Position numbers and translations under genes: made by a program. 25,987 bases of DNA from an uncultured Eubacterium sp. (lineage in GTDB: Bacteria; Bacillota; Clostridia; Lachnospirales; Lachnospiraceae), in NCBI GenBank assembly GCA_910584595.1, contig CAJUBQ010000063.1, positions 1 through 25,987 on the forward strand, written 5' to 3'. This document shows positions 15,689 through 22,961 of the stretch, one piece after another. The notes below the pieces were generated by a model. The model was not told the DNA's origin. It made no database searches and saw only the letters and a list, made by a program, of their open reading frames with translations. Each line of letters opens with the position of its first letter. Positions within the stretch are counted from its first letter, which is position 1.

Positions 15689-17344
15689 TTACACTTCCAT
15701 AATAATTGGAATAATCATTGGACGGCGTTTCATTTCTTTCCATACAAAATCACCAAGCGCATCCTTAATATCTGTCTTAATTCTGCCCCAGTCTGTAATA
15801 TGCTTGTCCATACAATGATCCATCGTTCCGTTTAAGATATGTCTTGCTTCATCCATCAGGCTTTCCGAACCTCTGACATAGACAAATCCTCTGGATACAA
15901 TATCCGGCCCTGCCACTACCATGCCGGAAGCGCTGTCCAGCGTCAATACTACGATAATAATTCCTTCTTCCGCTAAATGCTGACGGTCTCTTAATACAAT
16001 GTTTCCGACATCACCGACGCCAAGACCGTCTACCATTACATCACCGACATGAACCCTGCCGGTGACTTTCGCACAGCTTTCATCCAGCTCCAGCACATCT
16101 CCGGTCGACAAAATAAAAATATTGTCTTTGGTAACGCCAAGCTCTTCAGCAATTTTTGCCTGTGCTTTTAAATGCTTGTACTCCCCATGCACCGGGATTG
16201 CATATTTCGGATGCACGAGAGAATAAATCAGCTTAATGTCTTCCGCACATGCATGACCGGATACGTGCACATCCTGGAATATCACTTCTGCGCCTTTCAT
16301 CGATAATTCATTAATAATCTTTGTAACTGCCTTCTCATTGCCCGGAATCGGACTGGAGCTTAAAACGATCAGGTCATTTGGCTTAATGGATACTTTTCTG
16401 TGCATTCCGCTCGCCATACGGGATAACGCAGCCATTGATTCACCCTGACTCCCGGTCGTAATTAACACGGTCAGCTCATCCGGATAATCTTTGAGCTGTT
16501 CAATGTCAATTAACGTGTGTTCAGGGATATTAATATACCCCAGCTCAGTCGCTGTGCTGATAATATTAACCATACTGCGTCCTTCAATCACAACTTTTCT
16601 GCCATGATTATAAGCACAGTTAATAATCTGCTGCACGCGGTCTACATTGGATGCAAACGTGGACACAATAATCCGGTTGTTTTTATGATCTGTAAATATC
16701 GAGTCAAGCACTTTTCCAACTGTTTTTTCTGACATCGTAAATCCGGCCCGCTCTGCATTTGTACTGTCGCACATCAATGCAAGCACTCCTTTTTTGCCGA
16801 TCTCACCAAGCCTTTGTAAATCAATGGCATCTCCAAATACCGGTGTATAGTCGACTTTAAAGTCGCCCGTATGAATCACAACGCCCGCCGGCGAATAAAT
16901 TGCCAATGCTGCCGCGTCCTGAATACTATGGTTTGTTTTGATAAATTCTACACGAAAACATCCAAGATTAATATGCTGGCCGTATTTTACGATTTTACGC
17001 TTCACAACACGCATCAGATCATGCTCACGCAGCTTATGCTCAATAATTCCAACGGTCAGTTTTGTCGCATAGATCGGGACGTTGATCTCTTTGAGTACAT
17101 ACGGAATCGCACCAATGTGATCCTCATGCCCATGGGTAATAAAAAATCCTTTTACTTTTTCAATATTTTCTTTTAAATACGTAATGTCAGGGATTACAAG
17201 ATCGATTCCAAGCATATCGTCCTCAGGGAATGACAATCCGCAATCCACAACAATAATACTGTCTCCATATTCAAAGGCAGTAATGTTCATTCCAATTTGT
17301 TCTAATCCGCCCAATGGAATGATCTTTAATTTTGATTCCGCCAC
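15689..17344 (-). CDS. rnj: Ribonuclease J
   Basis: A 551-residue metallo-beta-lactamase/beta-CASP ribonuclease, full length for RNase J. It would carry out 5'-to-3' exonucleolytic and endonucleolytic decay and processing of RNA. The zinc motif HGHEDH is at 71-76 in FFITHGHEDHIGAIP. The beta-CASP region is visible (ALMCDSTNAERAG, ITTGSQGESMAALSRMA, VHVSGHA and IPVHGEYKHL), followed by the C-terminal domain. The start is GTG at 17342-17344 with AAGGAG 8 bases upstream; that site overlaps the end of the DUF1292 gene, so the two are coupled. Only one RNase J is in the window, so J1 versus J2 cannot be decided. Confidence 0.95.
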   Translation of the reverse strand: MAESKLKIIPLGGLEQIGMNITAFEYGDSIIVVDCGLSFPEDDMLGIDLVIPDITYLKENIEKVKGFFITHGHEDHIGAIPYVLKEINVPIYATKLTVGIIEHKLREHDLMRVVKRKIVKYGQHINLGCFRVEFIKTNHSIQDAAALAIYSPAGVVIHTGDFKVDYTPVFGDAIDLQRLGEIGKKGVLALMCDSTNAERAGFTMSEKTVGKVLDSIFTDHKNNRIIVSTFASNVDRVQQIINCAYNHGRKVVIEGRSMVNIISTATELGYINIPEHTLIDIEQLKDYPDELTVLITTGSQGESMAALSRMASGMHRKVSIKPNDLIVLSSSPIPGNEKAVTKIINELSMKGAEVIFQDVHVSGHACAEDIKLIYSLVHPKYAIPVHGEYKHLKAQAKIAEELGVTKDNIFILSTGDVLELDESCAKVTGRVHVGDVMVDGLGVGDVGNIVLRDRQHLAEEGIIIVVLTLDSASGMVVAGPDIVSRGFVYVRGSESLMDEARHILNGTMDHCMDKHITDWGRIKTDIKDALGDFVWKEMKRRPMIIPIIMEV

Positions 17345-17358
17345 CTGTTAATCTCCTT

Positions 17359-17685
17359 TTAAATTTCTATATTCATGTCATCACTCAACAGCTCTGCAAA
17401 TACTTTGCCGACTGCTTCCAGCTCCGTATCATCTTCCACCAGCTCTAACTCCATAGATGCTTCGTCACCTTCTGCTTCATGTTCCGCAACCACTTTAAAA
17501 ATATACCCATCTGAATCCTGATTCAGCTCCTGGGAAGCAAGCAGATACTCCGCTCCGTTTACTTTTGTACGCTCTAAAATAAAAAATTCTGCGAAACCAT
17601 CCTGTTCCTCGTCGTAAAACGATATTTTTTCGTATTTTGGTTCTCCTGATGTCATTTGTTCTACTTCGCGCATTAAATCGTCCAT
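17359..17685 (-). CDS. DUF1292 family protein (YrzB-like)
   Basis: A 108-residue acidic protein of the DUF1292 family, to which B. subtilis YrzB belongs. Core features are KISFYDEEQDGFAEFFILE, then YLLASQELNQDSDGYIFKV, then a strongly acidic C terminus. No catalytic motif is visible and no function is established. Its place after ruvX and ireB matches the Bacillus yrzL-yrrK-yrzB order, which supports the assignment. AAAGGA lies about 8 bases before the start. The gene upstream (ruvX) is 114 bp away across a leader with a hairpin and repeated AACAG motifs. Confidence 0.88.
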   Translation of the reverse strand: MDDLMREVEQMTSGEPKYEKISFYDEEQDGFAEFFILERTKVNGAEYLLASQELNQDSDGYIFKVVAEHEAEGDEASMELELVEDDTELEAVGKVFAELLSDDMNIEI

Positions 17686-17714
17686 GTTTCTGTTCCTTTC
17701 TGTTCCCTGTCATT

Positions 17715-17743
17715 GTAACAGCTCAGGCATGCCGGCCTGTTAC
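17715..17743. repeat. Intergenic hairpin between ruvX and the DUF1292 gene
   Basis: GTAACAG (17715-17721) pairs with CTGTTAC (17737-17743), and the loop contains the 8-bp palindrome GGCATGCC. No T run follows on either strand, so it is not a normal terminator. It could be an mRNA processing or stability element within the operon. Confidence 0.4.
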
Positions 17744-17799
17744 TGCATCGTTTGATTGTACTGGTCCTGTTATAGATTCCTGTTCTGCCGTACTTTTGG

Positions 17800-18252
17800 T
17801 TACTCCGTATTTGCTGCATCATCAGCCTGCCCGCTTTGAATGAAATCGAGATACCCCTGCAAAATCAGCCCTGCAGCAATTTTATCTACATATTCCTTGC
17901 GGTCTTCGCGACGAACACCGCTTTCCATCATAATCTGCTGCGCCGCAGCCGTCGTAAGCCGCTCGTCCCACAATATCACTGTAAGTCCTGTCCTCTGCCT
18001 GAGCAAACGGCAAAATTCCTGTGTCCTTTCGCAGCGCTCTCCTTCCGAATTATTCATATGCTTCGGATAGCCAAGCACAATTTTCTCCACCTCATATTCG
18101 GCAACCAGCTCTTCAATTCGTGAAAGCGTCTGCCGAAGCTTGTGCGGGGATTTCCGAAAAATCGTTTCTATAGATTGTGCTGTTACAAGCAGCGGATCAC
18201 TTACCGCTACGCCTACTGTCTTTGAGCCAAAGTCCAGTCCCATGATCCGCAT
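17800..18252 (-). CDS. ruvX: Putative pre-16S rRNA nuclease / Holliday junction resolvase YqgF
   Basis: A 150-residue RNase H-fold protein of the YqgF/RuvX family (YrrK in Bacillus). The three acidic metal ligands are visible: D7 in GLDFGSKTVG, E97 in LWDERLTT and D123 in YVDKIAAGLIL. In E. coli it is implicated in maturing the 5' end of 16S rRNA, and family members also cleave branched DNA. The start ATG at 18250-18252 follows AGGAGG by about 9 bases; an internal ATG three codons later is possible. It lies 82 bp after ireB, in the conserved Bacillota order. Confidence 0.93.
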   Translation of the reverse strand: MRIMGLDFGSKTVGVAVSDPLLVTAQSIETIFRKSPHKLRQTLSRIEELVAEYEVEKIVLGYPKHMNNSEGERCERTQEFCRLLRQRTGLTVILWDERLTTAAAQQIMMESGVRREDRKEYVDKIAAGLILQGYLDFIQSGQADDAANTE

Positions 18253-18334
18253 AATCTCATACCTCCTGCTATTCTATATTCCAGACAGGCCGGACTGTGC
18301 CTGATCGGATCACCGGACTGCTGCTTTTGCATAT

Positions 18335-18595
18335 TTACTGGAAATTCACTTTGATATACTCTTTGAGTATCTCTTCTACCAGTTCATCACGCTCCACTTT
18401 CATGACCATGCTTCTGGCATTATTGTGACTTGTAATATAAGTCGGATCACCGGACATAATATACCCTACGATCTGGTTCAAAGGATTATAGCCTTTTTCG
18501 CTCAAAGAACGATATACATGCTCAATAATGTCCTTTACCTGAATTTCCGGTTCCTTCTCCACTCTGAAAAATTGTGTATTACTTTTATCCTGCAT
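18335..18595 (-). CDS. ireB: IreB family regulatory phosphoprotein
   Basis: An 86-residue protein of the IreB family (DUF965; YrzL in Bacillus), full length. Conserved segments FRVEKE, VYRSLSEKGYNPLNQIVGY and SGDPTYITSHNNAR are present. In Enterococcus faecalis IreB is phosphorylated near its N terminus by the PASTA kinase IreK and lowers cephalosporin resistance. Here T7 and S5 are candidate sites in MQDKSNTQFF. A GAGGT site lies 8 bases before the start. A promoter at 18656-18684 lies about 60 bp upstream, overlapping the mtaB stop, so ireB probably heads the operon that runs through ruvX and rnj. No kinase gene is in the window. Confidence 0.93.
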   Translation of the reverse strand: MQDKSNTQFFRVEKEPEIQVKDIIEHVYRSLSEKGYNPLNQIVGYIMSGDPTYITSHNNARSMVMKVERDELVEEILKEYIKVNFQ

Positions 18596-18655
18596 TTTTC
18601 ACGACCTCATTCCTGCTTCTTTCGTTTGCTTCATCCAAAGCGCTACTCTTTTTCT

Positions 18656-18684
18656 ATTTTAATATACTCGACGCTAAAATTCAA
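18656..18684 (-). promoter_or_regulatory. Promoter upstream of ireB
   Basis: On the minus strand TTGAAT (18679-18684) and TAAAAT (18656-18661) are 17 bp apart and match the sigma-A consensus at 4 and 5 of 6 positions. It overlaps the last codons of mtaB and is well placed to start the ireB-ruvX-rnj operon. Confidence 0.65.
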
Positions 18685-20059
18685 CCATAAGATAAATATC
18701 CTGTATCAAATGTCCGGTGATTTTACCTCTTACTACACAATTTGAGCGTTTTTTATCCGATGCGACCGCAATTTTTAAGTATTCTTTTGTATATCCTGTC
18801 TCATACCTTCTTCCATCATACACAAAATCTTCTTCCAAAAGCACGCTTTTTTCCGCTCCGATAAACTGTTCTCTATATTGTGCGGACATTTGTTCGCCCA
18901 GTGCAATCAGCTGTGCGCTGCGCGCTGTCTTGACCGGTTCCGGTATCTGTCCGTCCATGACAGCTGCTTTTGTCCCTTCTCTTTTGGAATATTTGAAAAT
19001 ATGCATCTCATAAAAATGTATCTGTTCCAAAAACCGTTTCGTCTGTAAAAATTCCTCTTCTGTTTCCTGCGGGAACCCAACGATCACATCTGTCGTAATT
19101 GCCGGATTTGAAAAATATTCACGCAATATCCGACATTTTTGCTCATATTGTTTGGAACAATATTTGCGGTTCATACGTTTTAGCACTGTATCACAGCCAC
19201 TTTGCAGCGACAGGTGAAAATGCGGGCAAATTTTTTCCATTCCGGCAAGCGTACGGACAAATTCTTCGGTAATAATGCCTGGCTCTAAAGATCCAAGCCG
19301 AATCCTGCAAATTCCTGCGACTTTATGAATCTGCGAAATCAACTGCAGCAGATAGAACCCGGGCCGCCTTTTTGCATACAAATCTTTGGCGTCTGCATCG
19401 TCTGTATACAAATCGCTTCCGTATACTTCTTTTTCCTCGAAATCCGTTCCGTAAGAACTGAGATGTATCCCTGTTAATACGACTTCCTTACAGCCGTTTT
19501 GCGCCAAACTCTGCACTTCTTTTAAAATATCAGAAGGCAGTCTGCTGCGCACCCTTCCCCTTGCATAGGGGATCACACAATAACTGCAAAATTGATTACA
19601 TCCATCCTGAATTTTAATAAACGCCCTTGTATGCTCTGCTGTCCGGCTGATAAACAGCCTTTCATAAGACTGCTTTCCTGCATTGATATCTTCCATATCT
19701 GTGACAGGCGCATGCTGTCTTTGATATTCCTCCAGCATTACAATCAGATGCTCTTTTTTATTATTGCCAAGAATAATGTCTGCAATTCCATCTTCTAAAA
19801 CATCCGGGTCTTTGGCCTGCACATAGCAGCCGGCAGCCACTATGACAGCTTGCGGATTCTGCCGGCGCGCACGATGCAGCATTTGTCTGGATTTGCGGTC
19901 TGCAATGTTCGTTACCGAACACGTATTGATAACATAGACATCTGCTTTTTCATGGAATGCGACAATTTCATAGCCTGCCTGTTCTAAAAGCTGCTGCATA
20001 GCCTGCGTTTCATAAGCATTTACTTTGCAGCCAAGGTTGTGAAGCGCTGCTCGTTTCAT
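18674..20059 (-). CDS. mtaB: tRNA t6A37 methylthiotransferase MtaB
   Basis: A 461-residue radical SAM methylthiotransferase that adds a methylthio group to C2 of N6-threonylcarbamoyladenosine at tRNA position 37. The N-terminal domain has three cluster cysteines, C11 (LGCKVN), C47 (NTCSVT) and C78 (AGCYVQ). The radical SAM domain has C154, C158 and C161 in DGCNQFCSYC. A TRAM-like C-terminal domain follows. LGCKVNAYE and NIADRKSRQ favour MtaB (YqeV) over MiaB or RimO. An insertion at about 206-232, rich in Asp and Tyr, makes it slightly longer than usual. The ribosome binding site is poor (AAAGAG). It is divergent from the HPr-like gene, 109 bp away. Confidence 0.94.
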   Translation of the reverse strand: MKRAALHNLGCKVNAYETQAMQQLLEQAGYEIVAFHEKADVYVINTCSVTNIADRKSRQMLHRARRQNPQAVIVAAGCYVQAKDPDVLEDGIADIILGNNKKEHLIVMLEEYQRQHAPVTDMEDINAGKQSYERLFISRTAEHTRAFIKIQDGCNQFCSYCVIPYARGRVRSRLPSDILKEVQSLAQNGCKEVVLTGIHLSSYGTDFEEKEVYGSDLYTDDADAKDLYAKRRPGFYLLQLISQIHKVAGICRIRLGSLEPGIITEEFVRTLAGMEKICPHFHLSLQSGCDTVLKRMNRKYCSKQYEQKCRILREYFSNPAITTDVIVGFPQETEEEFLQTKRFLEQIHFYEMHIFKYSKREGTKAAVMDGQIPEPVKTARSAQLIALGEQMSAQYREQFIGAEKSVLLEEDFVYDGRRYETGYTKEYLKIAVASDKKRSNCVVRGKITGHLIQDIYLMVEF

Positions 20060-20088
20060 AGTTTTCTACTCTTTTCTTTTCTCATATA

Positions 20089-20117
20089 TTGACTTTTTGA
20101 ATTAAAAACGTTACTAT
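20089..20117 (+). promoter_or_regulatory. Promoter of the HPr-like gene
   Basis: TTGACT (20089-20094) and TACTAT (20112-20117) are 17 bp apart. A small hairpin, GATGA-AGTA-TCATC (20125-20138), lies just past the expected start site and could be an operator or a 5' stem. Confidence 0.6.
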
Positions 20118-20168
20118 AAAATTTGATGAAGTATCATCTGAATACTATGACCAAAAGGAGGTTACATA

Positions 20169-20402
20169 ATGAAAACCGTACAGATTTCGTTAAATTCTAT
20201 CGACAAGGTAAAATCTTTCGTAAATGCAATCACACAGTTTGATTATGACTTTGATCTGATTTCCGGAAGATATGTGATTGATGCAAAATCAATTATGGGC
20301 ATTTTCAGCCTGGATCTTTCCAAACCGATTGATCTGGCGATTCATGCAGAAGAAGAGCTTGATGCGATTTTAGAAGTTATCAAACCTTATCTGGCTGCAT
20401 AA
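20169..20402 (+). CDS. HPr-like protein lacking the active-site histidine
   Basis: A 77-residue protein with the HPr fold signature DAKSIMGIFSLDLSKPIDLAIHAEEE, which matches the HPr region around regulatory Ser46 (here S41 in AKSIMG). Canonical HPr has a histidine in GLHARPA near residue 15. Here the equivalent stretch is SIDKVKSF, with no histidine, so it cannot accept phosphate from Enzyme I in the normal way. Bacillus Crh is a known case that lost this histidine but kept the serine used by HPr kinase. This protein is more divergent, and a Crh-like regulatory role is inference. It is the only plus-strand gene in the window. AAGGAGG lies 7 bases before the ATG, and promoter and terminator are both visible. 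Confidence 0.88.
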   Translation: MKTVQISLNSIDKVKSFVNAITQFDYDFDLISGRYVIDAKSIMGIFSLDLSKPIDLAIHAEEELDAILEVIKPYLAA

Positions 20403-20450
20403 CACCAAATCATACGCTTACGGCAGCAAAAACTTTGTCACGTACGCCAG

Positions 20451-20478
20451 AAAGCCCGCCCAAAAGGCGCGGGCTTTT
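20451..20478 (+). terminator. Bidirectional terminator between HPr-like gene and thiI
   Basis: AAAGCCCGC...GCGGGCTTT forms an 11-bp GC-rich stem with one bulge and a 4-nt loop, followed by TTTTT on the plus strand. Read on the minus strand it ends in TTTCT and starts directly after the thiI stop codon. It probably serves both convergent genes. Confidence 0.85.
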
Positions 20479-21660
20479 TCAAGCTTCCACCCGAATTGTC
20501 TGTGCAGTATCTACTGCTTCCTGAAATAACGCTTCTATCCTTTCTTTCAAATGTGTTTCAGATTTCAAAATAGATTTCAAGTTTGGTTTTGTGACCGGAT
20601 GTTTGGCGACAAAGATCGTACAACAGTCCTCAAACGGTAAAATTGACGTCTCATACGTCCCTATTTTTTGCGCAATATCTACAATATCCTGTTTATCAAA
20701 CCCTATGAGCGGACGGTAAACCGGCATTGTACATACTTCATTGGTCACAGCCATAGACTGCATCGTCTGGCTGGCAACCTGCCCGATACTTTCTCCGGTT
20801 ATTAATCCTAAGTCCTCATCTTCCGCCGCAAAATGCTCTGCGAGCTTCATCATATAGCGCCGCATGATGATCGTCAGCTGGTCATGCGGACATTTGTCAT
20901 AAATATAGAGCTGGATTTCCGTAAAATTCACAACATGCAGCCGAATCGGCCCGGCATATTTCGCTATCTCTTTCGCCAGGTCTACGACTTTTTGCTTTGC
21001 CCGCTCACTCGTATAGGGCGGTGCATGAAAATATACGGCATCGATTTTAACCCCGCGCTTTGCGATCATATAGCCGGCGACAGGACTGTCAATTCCTCCG
21101 GATAGCAGCAGCATCGCACGCCCGGCCGTACCTACCGGCATTCCACCCGGCCCCGGAATGACCTGTGAATACAGATTGATTTTATTGCGTATTTCTACAT
21201 GAAGCGTAATCTGCGGATTATGCACATCGACTTTTAATTGCGGAAATGCTTCCAAAAGCCGTTCTCCCAATGCAGCGCTTACTTCCATCGATTCCATTGG
21301 ATAATTTTTTCTGGCCCGCCTTGTCACTACCTTAAACGTAACATCGTGTCGTGGAAATGCTTTCTGCACATAGGAAATGACTGTCTCCGCCAGTTTTTCA
21401 AAGCCTTCGTCTTCCACTAACACAACCGGACAGATACCGACAATTCCAAATACACATGTAAGTGCTTCCACTGTCTCCGCAAAGTCAAACTCCGCCTGCG
21501 CTTCTGCATAGATTCTGCCGTTTTCTTTCCGTACCGTAAATGCGCCGTCCACTGATTTTAAAGCATTTGCCGTCTGGCTGACAAGCGTATCTTCAAAAAT
21601 ATGACGGTTTTTGCCCTTGACGCCGATCTCGCCGTATTTGATTAAAAATGCCTGATACAT
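20479..21660 (-). CDS. thiI: tRNA 4-thiouridine synthase ThiI
   Basis: A 393-residue ThiI that adenylates uridine 8 of tRNA and inserts sulfur; in many bacteria it also supplies sulfur for thiazole. An N-terminal ferredoxin-like region and THUMP domain (about 60-165) precede the PP-loop ATPase with SGGIDSPV (187-194). Cysteines in LPFEDCCTIF (346-347) lie in the C-terminal part. The rhodanese domain of E. coli ThiI is absent, as usual in Bacillota, where a dedicated cysteine desulfurase supplies sulfur. Such a gene lies immediately upstream. AAAGGA lies 8 bases before the start. The 111-bp gap to the desulfurase gene carries a 13-bp tandem repeat. Confidence 0.95.
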   Translation of the reverse strand: MYQAFLIKYGEIGVKGKNRHIFEDTLVSQTANALKSVDGAFTVRKENGRIYAEAQAEFDFAETVEALTCVFGIVGICPVVLVEDEGFEKLAETVISYVQKAFPRHDVTFKVVTRRARKNYPMESMEVSAALGERLLEAFPQLKVDVHNPQITLHVEIRNKINLYSQVIPGPGGMPVGTAGRAMLLLSGGIDSPVAGYMIAKRGVKIDAVYFHAPPYTSERAKQKVVDLAKEIAKYAGPIRLHVVNFTEIQLYIYDKCPHDQLTIIMRRYMMKLAEHFAAEDEDLGLITGESIGQVASQTMQSMAVTNEVCTMPVYRPLIGFDKQDIVDIAQKIGTYETSILPFEDCCTIFVAKHPVTKPNLKSILKSETHLKERIEALFQEAVDTAQTIRVEA

Positions 21661-21677
21661 AGATGTATCCTTTCCTT

Positions 21678-21710
21678 CTGATTTCTGATTCTGATTTCTG
21701 ATTCTGATTT
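21678..21710. repeat. 13-bp tandem repeat in the thiI leader
   Basis: CTGATTTCTGATT occurs twice in tandem (21678-21690, 21691-21703) with a further half copy CTGATTT (21704-21710). On the coding strand this puts repeated AATCAG/AAATCAG words directly in front of the thiI ribosome binding site. Confidence 0.85.
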
Positions 21711-21771
21711 TTACGCCATATTTATTTTTTAACTCCTGCGTAACTTGCTAAAGTTATTTTTTCACAGTTCC

Positions 21772-22941
21772 TTAATGCCTTGCATATCTGCGCAGCTTCG
21801 TCGTTAACTCCGCCAGCTTATCGGCTGCATAATCAATTTCTTCCGTCTTCGTGCCCATCTGTGTGCCGCAGCAAAAACTAAAACGAAGCGCCGATTCTAT
21901 CCGTTCCGGCGTCAAATGAAGCGCCGTAAGCGTACGGGATGGCTGCGGATGGTTGGAAGCGCATGCAGAACCGGCAGACACGTAAATGCCATATTCCTCT
22001 AATGCATGGAGCATTACCTCACTGCGTACGCCCAAAACAGACAAATTCAAAATATGCGGCGCACTGTCCCGCCCCGCGTCACCATTAACCACAATCCCAT
22101 CGATAGCTGCCGTCTTTGCGATCAGACGGTCTTTTAATTCATACAAACCGGCGATTTTTTGCTCCAGATTTTCATAAGCTTCCGCCGCCGCTTCACCAAT
22201 TCCTGCAATACCCGGAACATTATGCGTACCGGAACGAAGACCGTACTGCTGCCCGCCGCCAAATAATATCGGTTTTAGTTTTGTCTTTTCTTTCCGATAC
22301 AAAAATCCTACGCCTTTTGGGCCATGTATTTTATGCCCGCTCACTGACAGCAGGTCAATCCCCAATGTTTTTGGGCGGATTGGCATTTTACCATAAGACT
22401 GTACCGCATCTACATGAAATAACGTCCTGGCATTGTTCTCATGAATGATCTTTGCCGCTTCCGCTATTGGCTGAACAGAACCAATCTCATTATTCACCTG
22501 CATCATAGAAACAAGAATCGTCTCAGGATCTAATGCTTCCCGCAGCGCGTCCAGTAAAACCACGCCCTTTTGATCTACCGGGAGGTAAATGACCTCGAAT
22601 CCCTGTTCCCGCAAATATTCCATTGTATTTAAAACAGACGGATGTTCTATCTGTGTCGTAATTAAACGGTTTCCGCTGCGCCGGTTAGCCATTGCCGCCC
22701 CAATCAATGCAAGATTATTAGACTCCGTACCTCCGGAAGTAAAAATAATCTCTTTTTCCGAGACTTTTAACGTCTTTGCTATTTTTTGCGCCGCTTCGCG
22801 AACATAGTGTTCCGCCTCCATTCCTTTTTTGTGCATGGAGGAAGGGTTGCCATATGCCTCATCCATTGCCGCACATACCATTTTCTGCACGCGTTCGGAA
22901 CATCTCGTTGTCGCTGAATGATCTAAATATGCTTCCATCAT
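21772..22941 (-). CDS. Cysteine desulfurase, NifS/NifZ-like
   Basis: A 389-residue PLP-dependent cysteine desulfurase that takes sulfur from cysteine and passes it on as a persulfide. Visible are SGGTESNN (69-76), the histidine in IEHPSV (H100), the PLP lysine K204 in SVSGHKIHGPKG and the catalytic loop cysteine C327 in SAGSACAS. It belongs to the NifS/IscS type rather than SufS. In B. subtilis the desulfurase NifZ is encoded beside thiI and supplies it with sulfur; the same pairing here suggests that role. AGGAG lies 6 bases before the first ATG (22939-22941); a second ATG follows immediately. RsmE is encoded 20 bp upstream. Confidence 0.93.
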   Translation of the reverse strand: MMEAYLDHSATTRCSERVQKMVCAAMDEAYGNPSSMHKKGMEAEHYVREAAQKIAKTLKVSEKEIIFTSGGTESNNLALIGAAMANRRSGNRLITTQIEHPSVLNTMEYLREQGFEVIYLPVDQKGVVLLDALREALDPETILVSMMQVNNEIGSVQPIAEAAKIIHENNARTLFHVDAVQSYGKMPIRPKTLGIDLLSVSGHKIHGPKGVGFLYRKEKTKLKPILFGGGQQYGLRSGTHNVPGIAGIGEAAAEAYENLEQKIAGLYELKDRLIAKTAAIDGIVVNGDAGRDSAPHILNLSVLGVRSEVMLHALEEYGIYVSAGSACASNHPQPSRTLTALHLTPERIESALRFSFCCGTQMGTKTEEIDYAADKLAELTTKLRRYARH

Positions 22942-22961
22942 TGTATACTCCTGCCAAAAGA

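Noticed and set aside
20060..20168. Clear promoter for mtaB in the divergent region
   Set aside because: TATAGT occurs on the minus strand (20113-20118) but no acceptable -35 box lies 16-18 bp away, so no site is listed.
21741..21761. TAACTT-GCTA-AAGTTA hairpin followed by T residues on the plus strand
   Set aside because: Only 6 bp, AT-rich, and no plus-strand gene precedes it. On the minus strand it falls inside the nifS-like to thiI leader without a T run.
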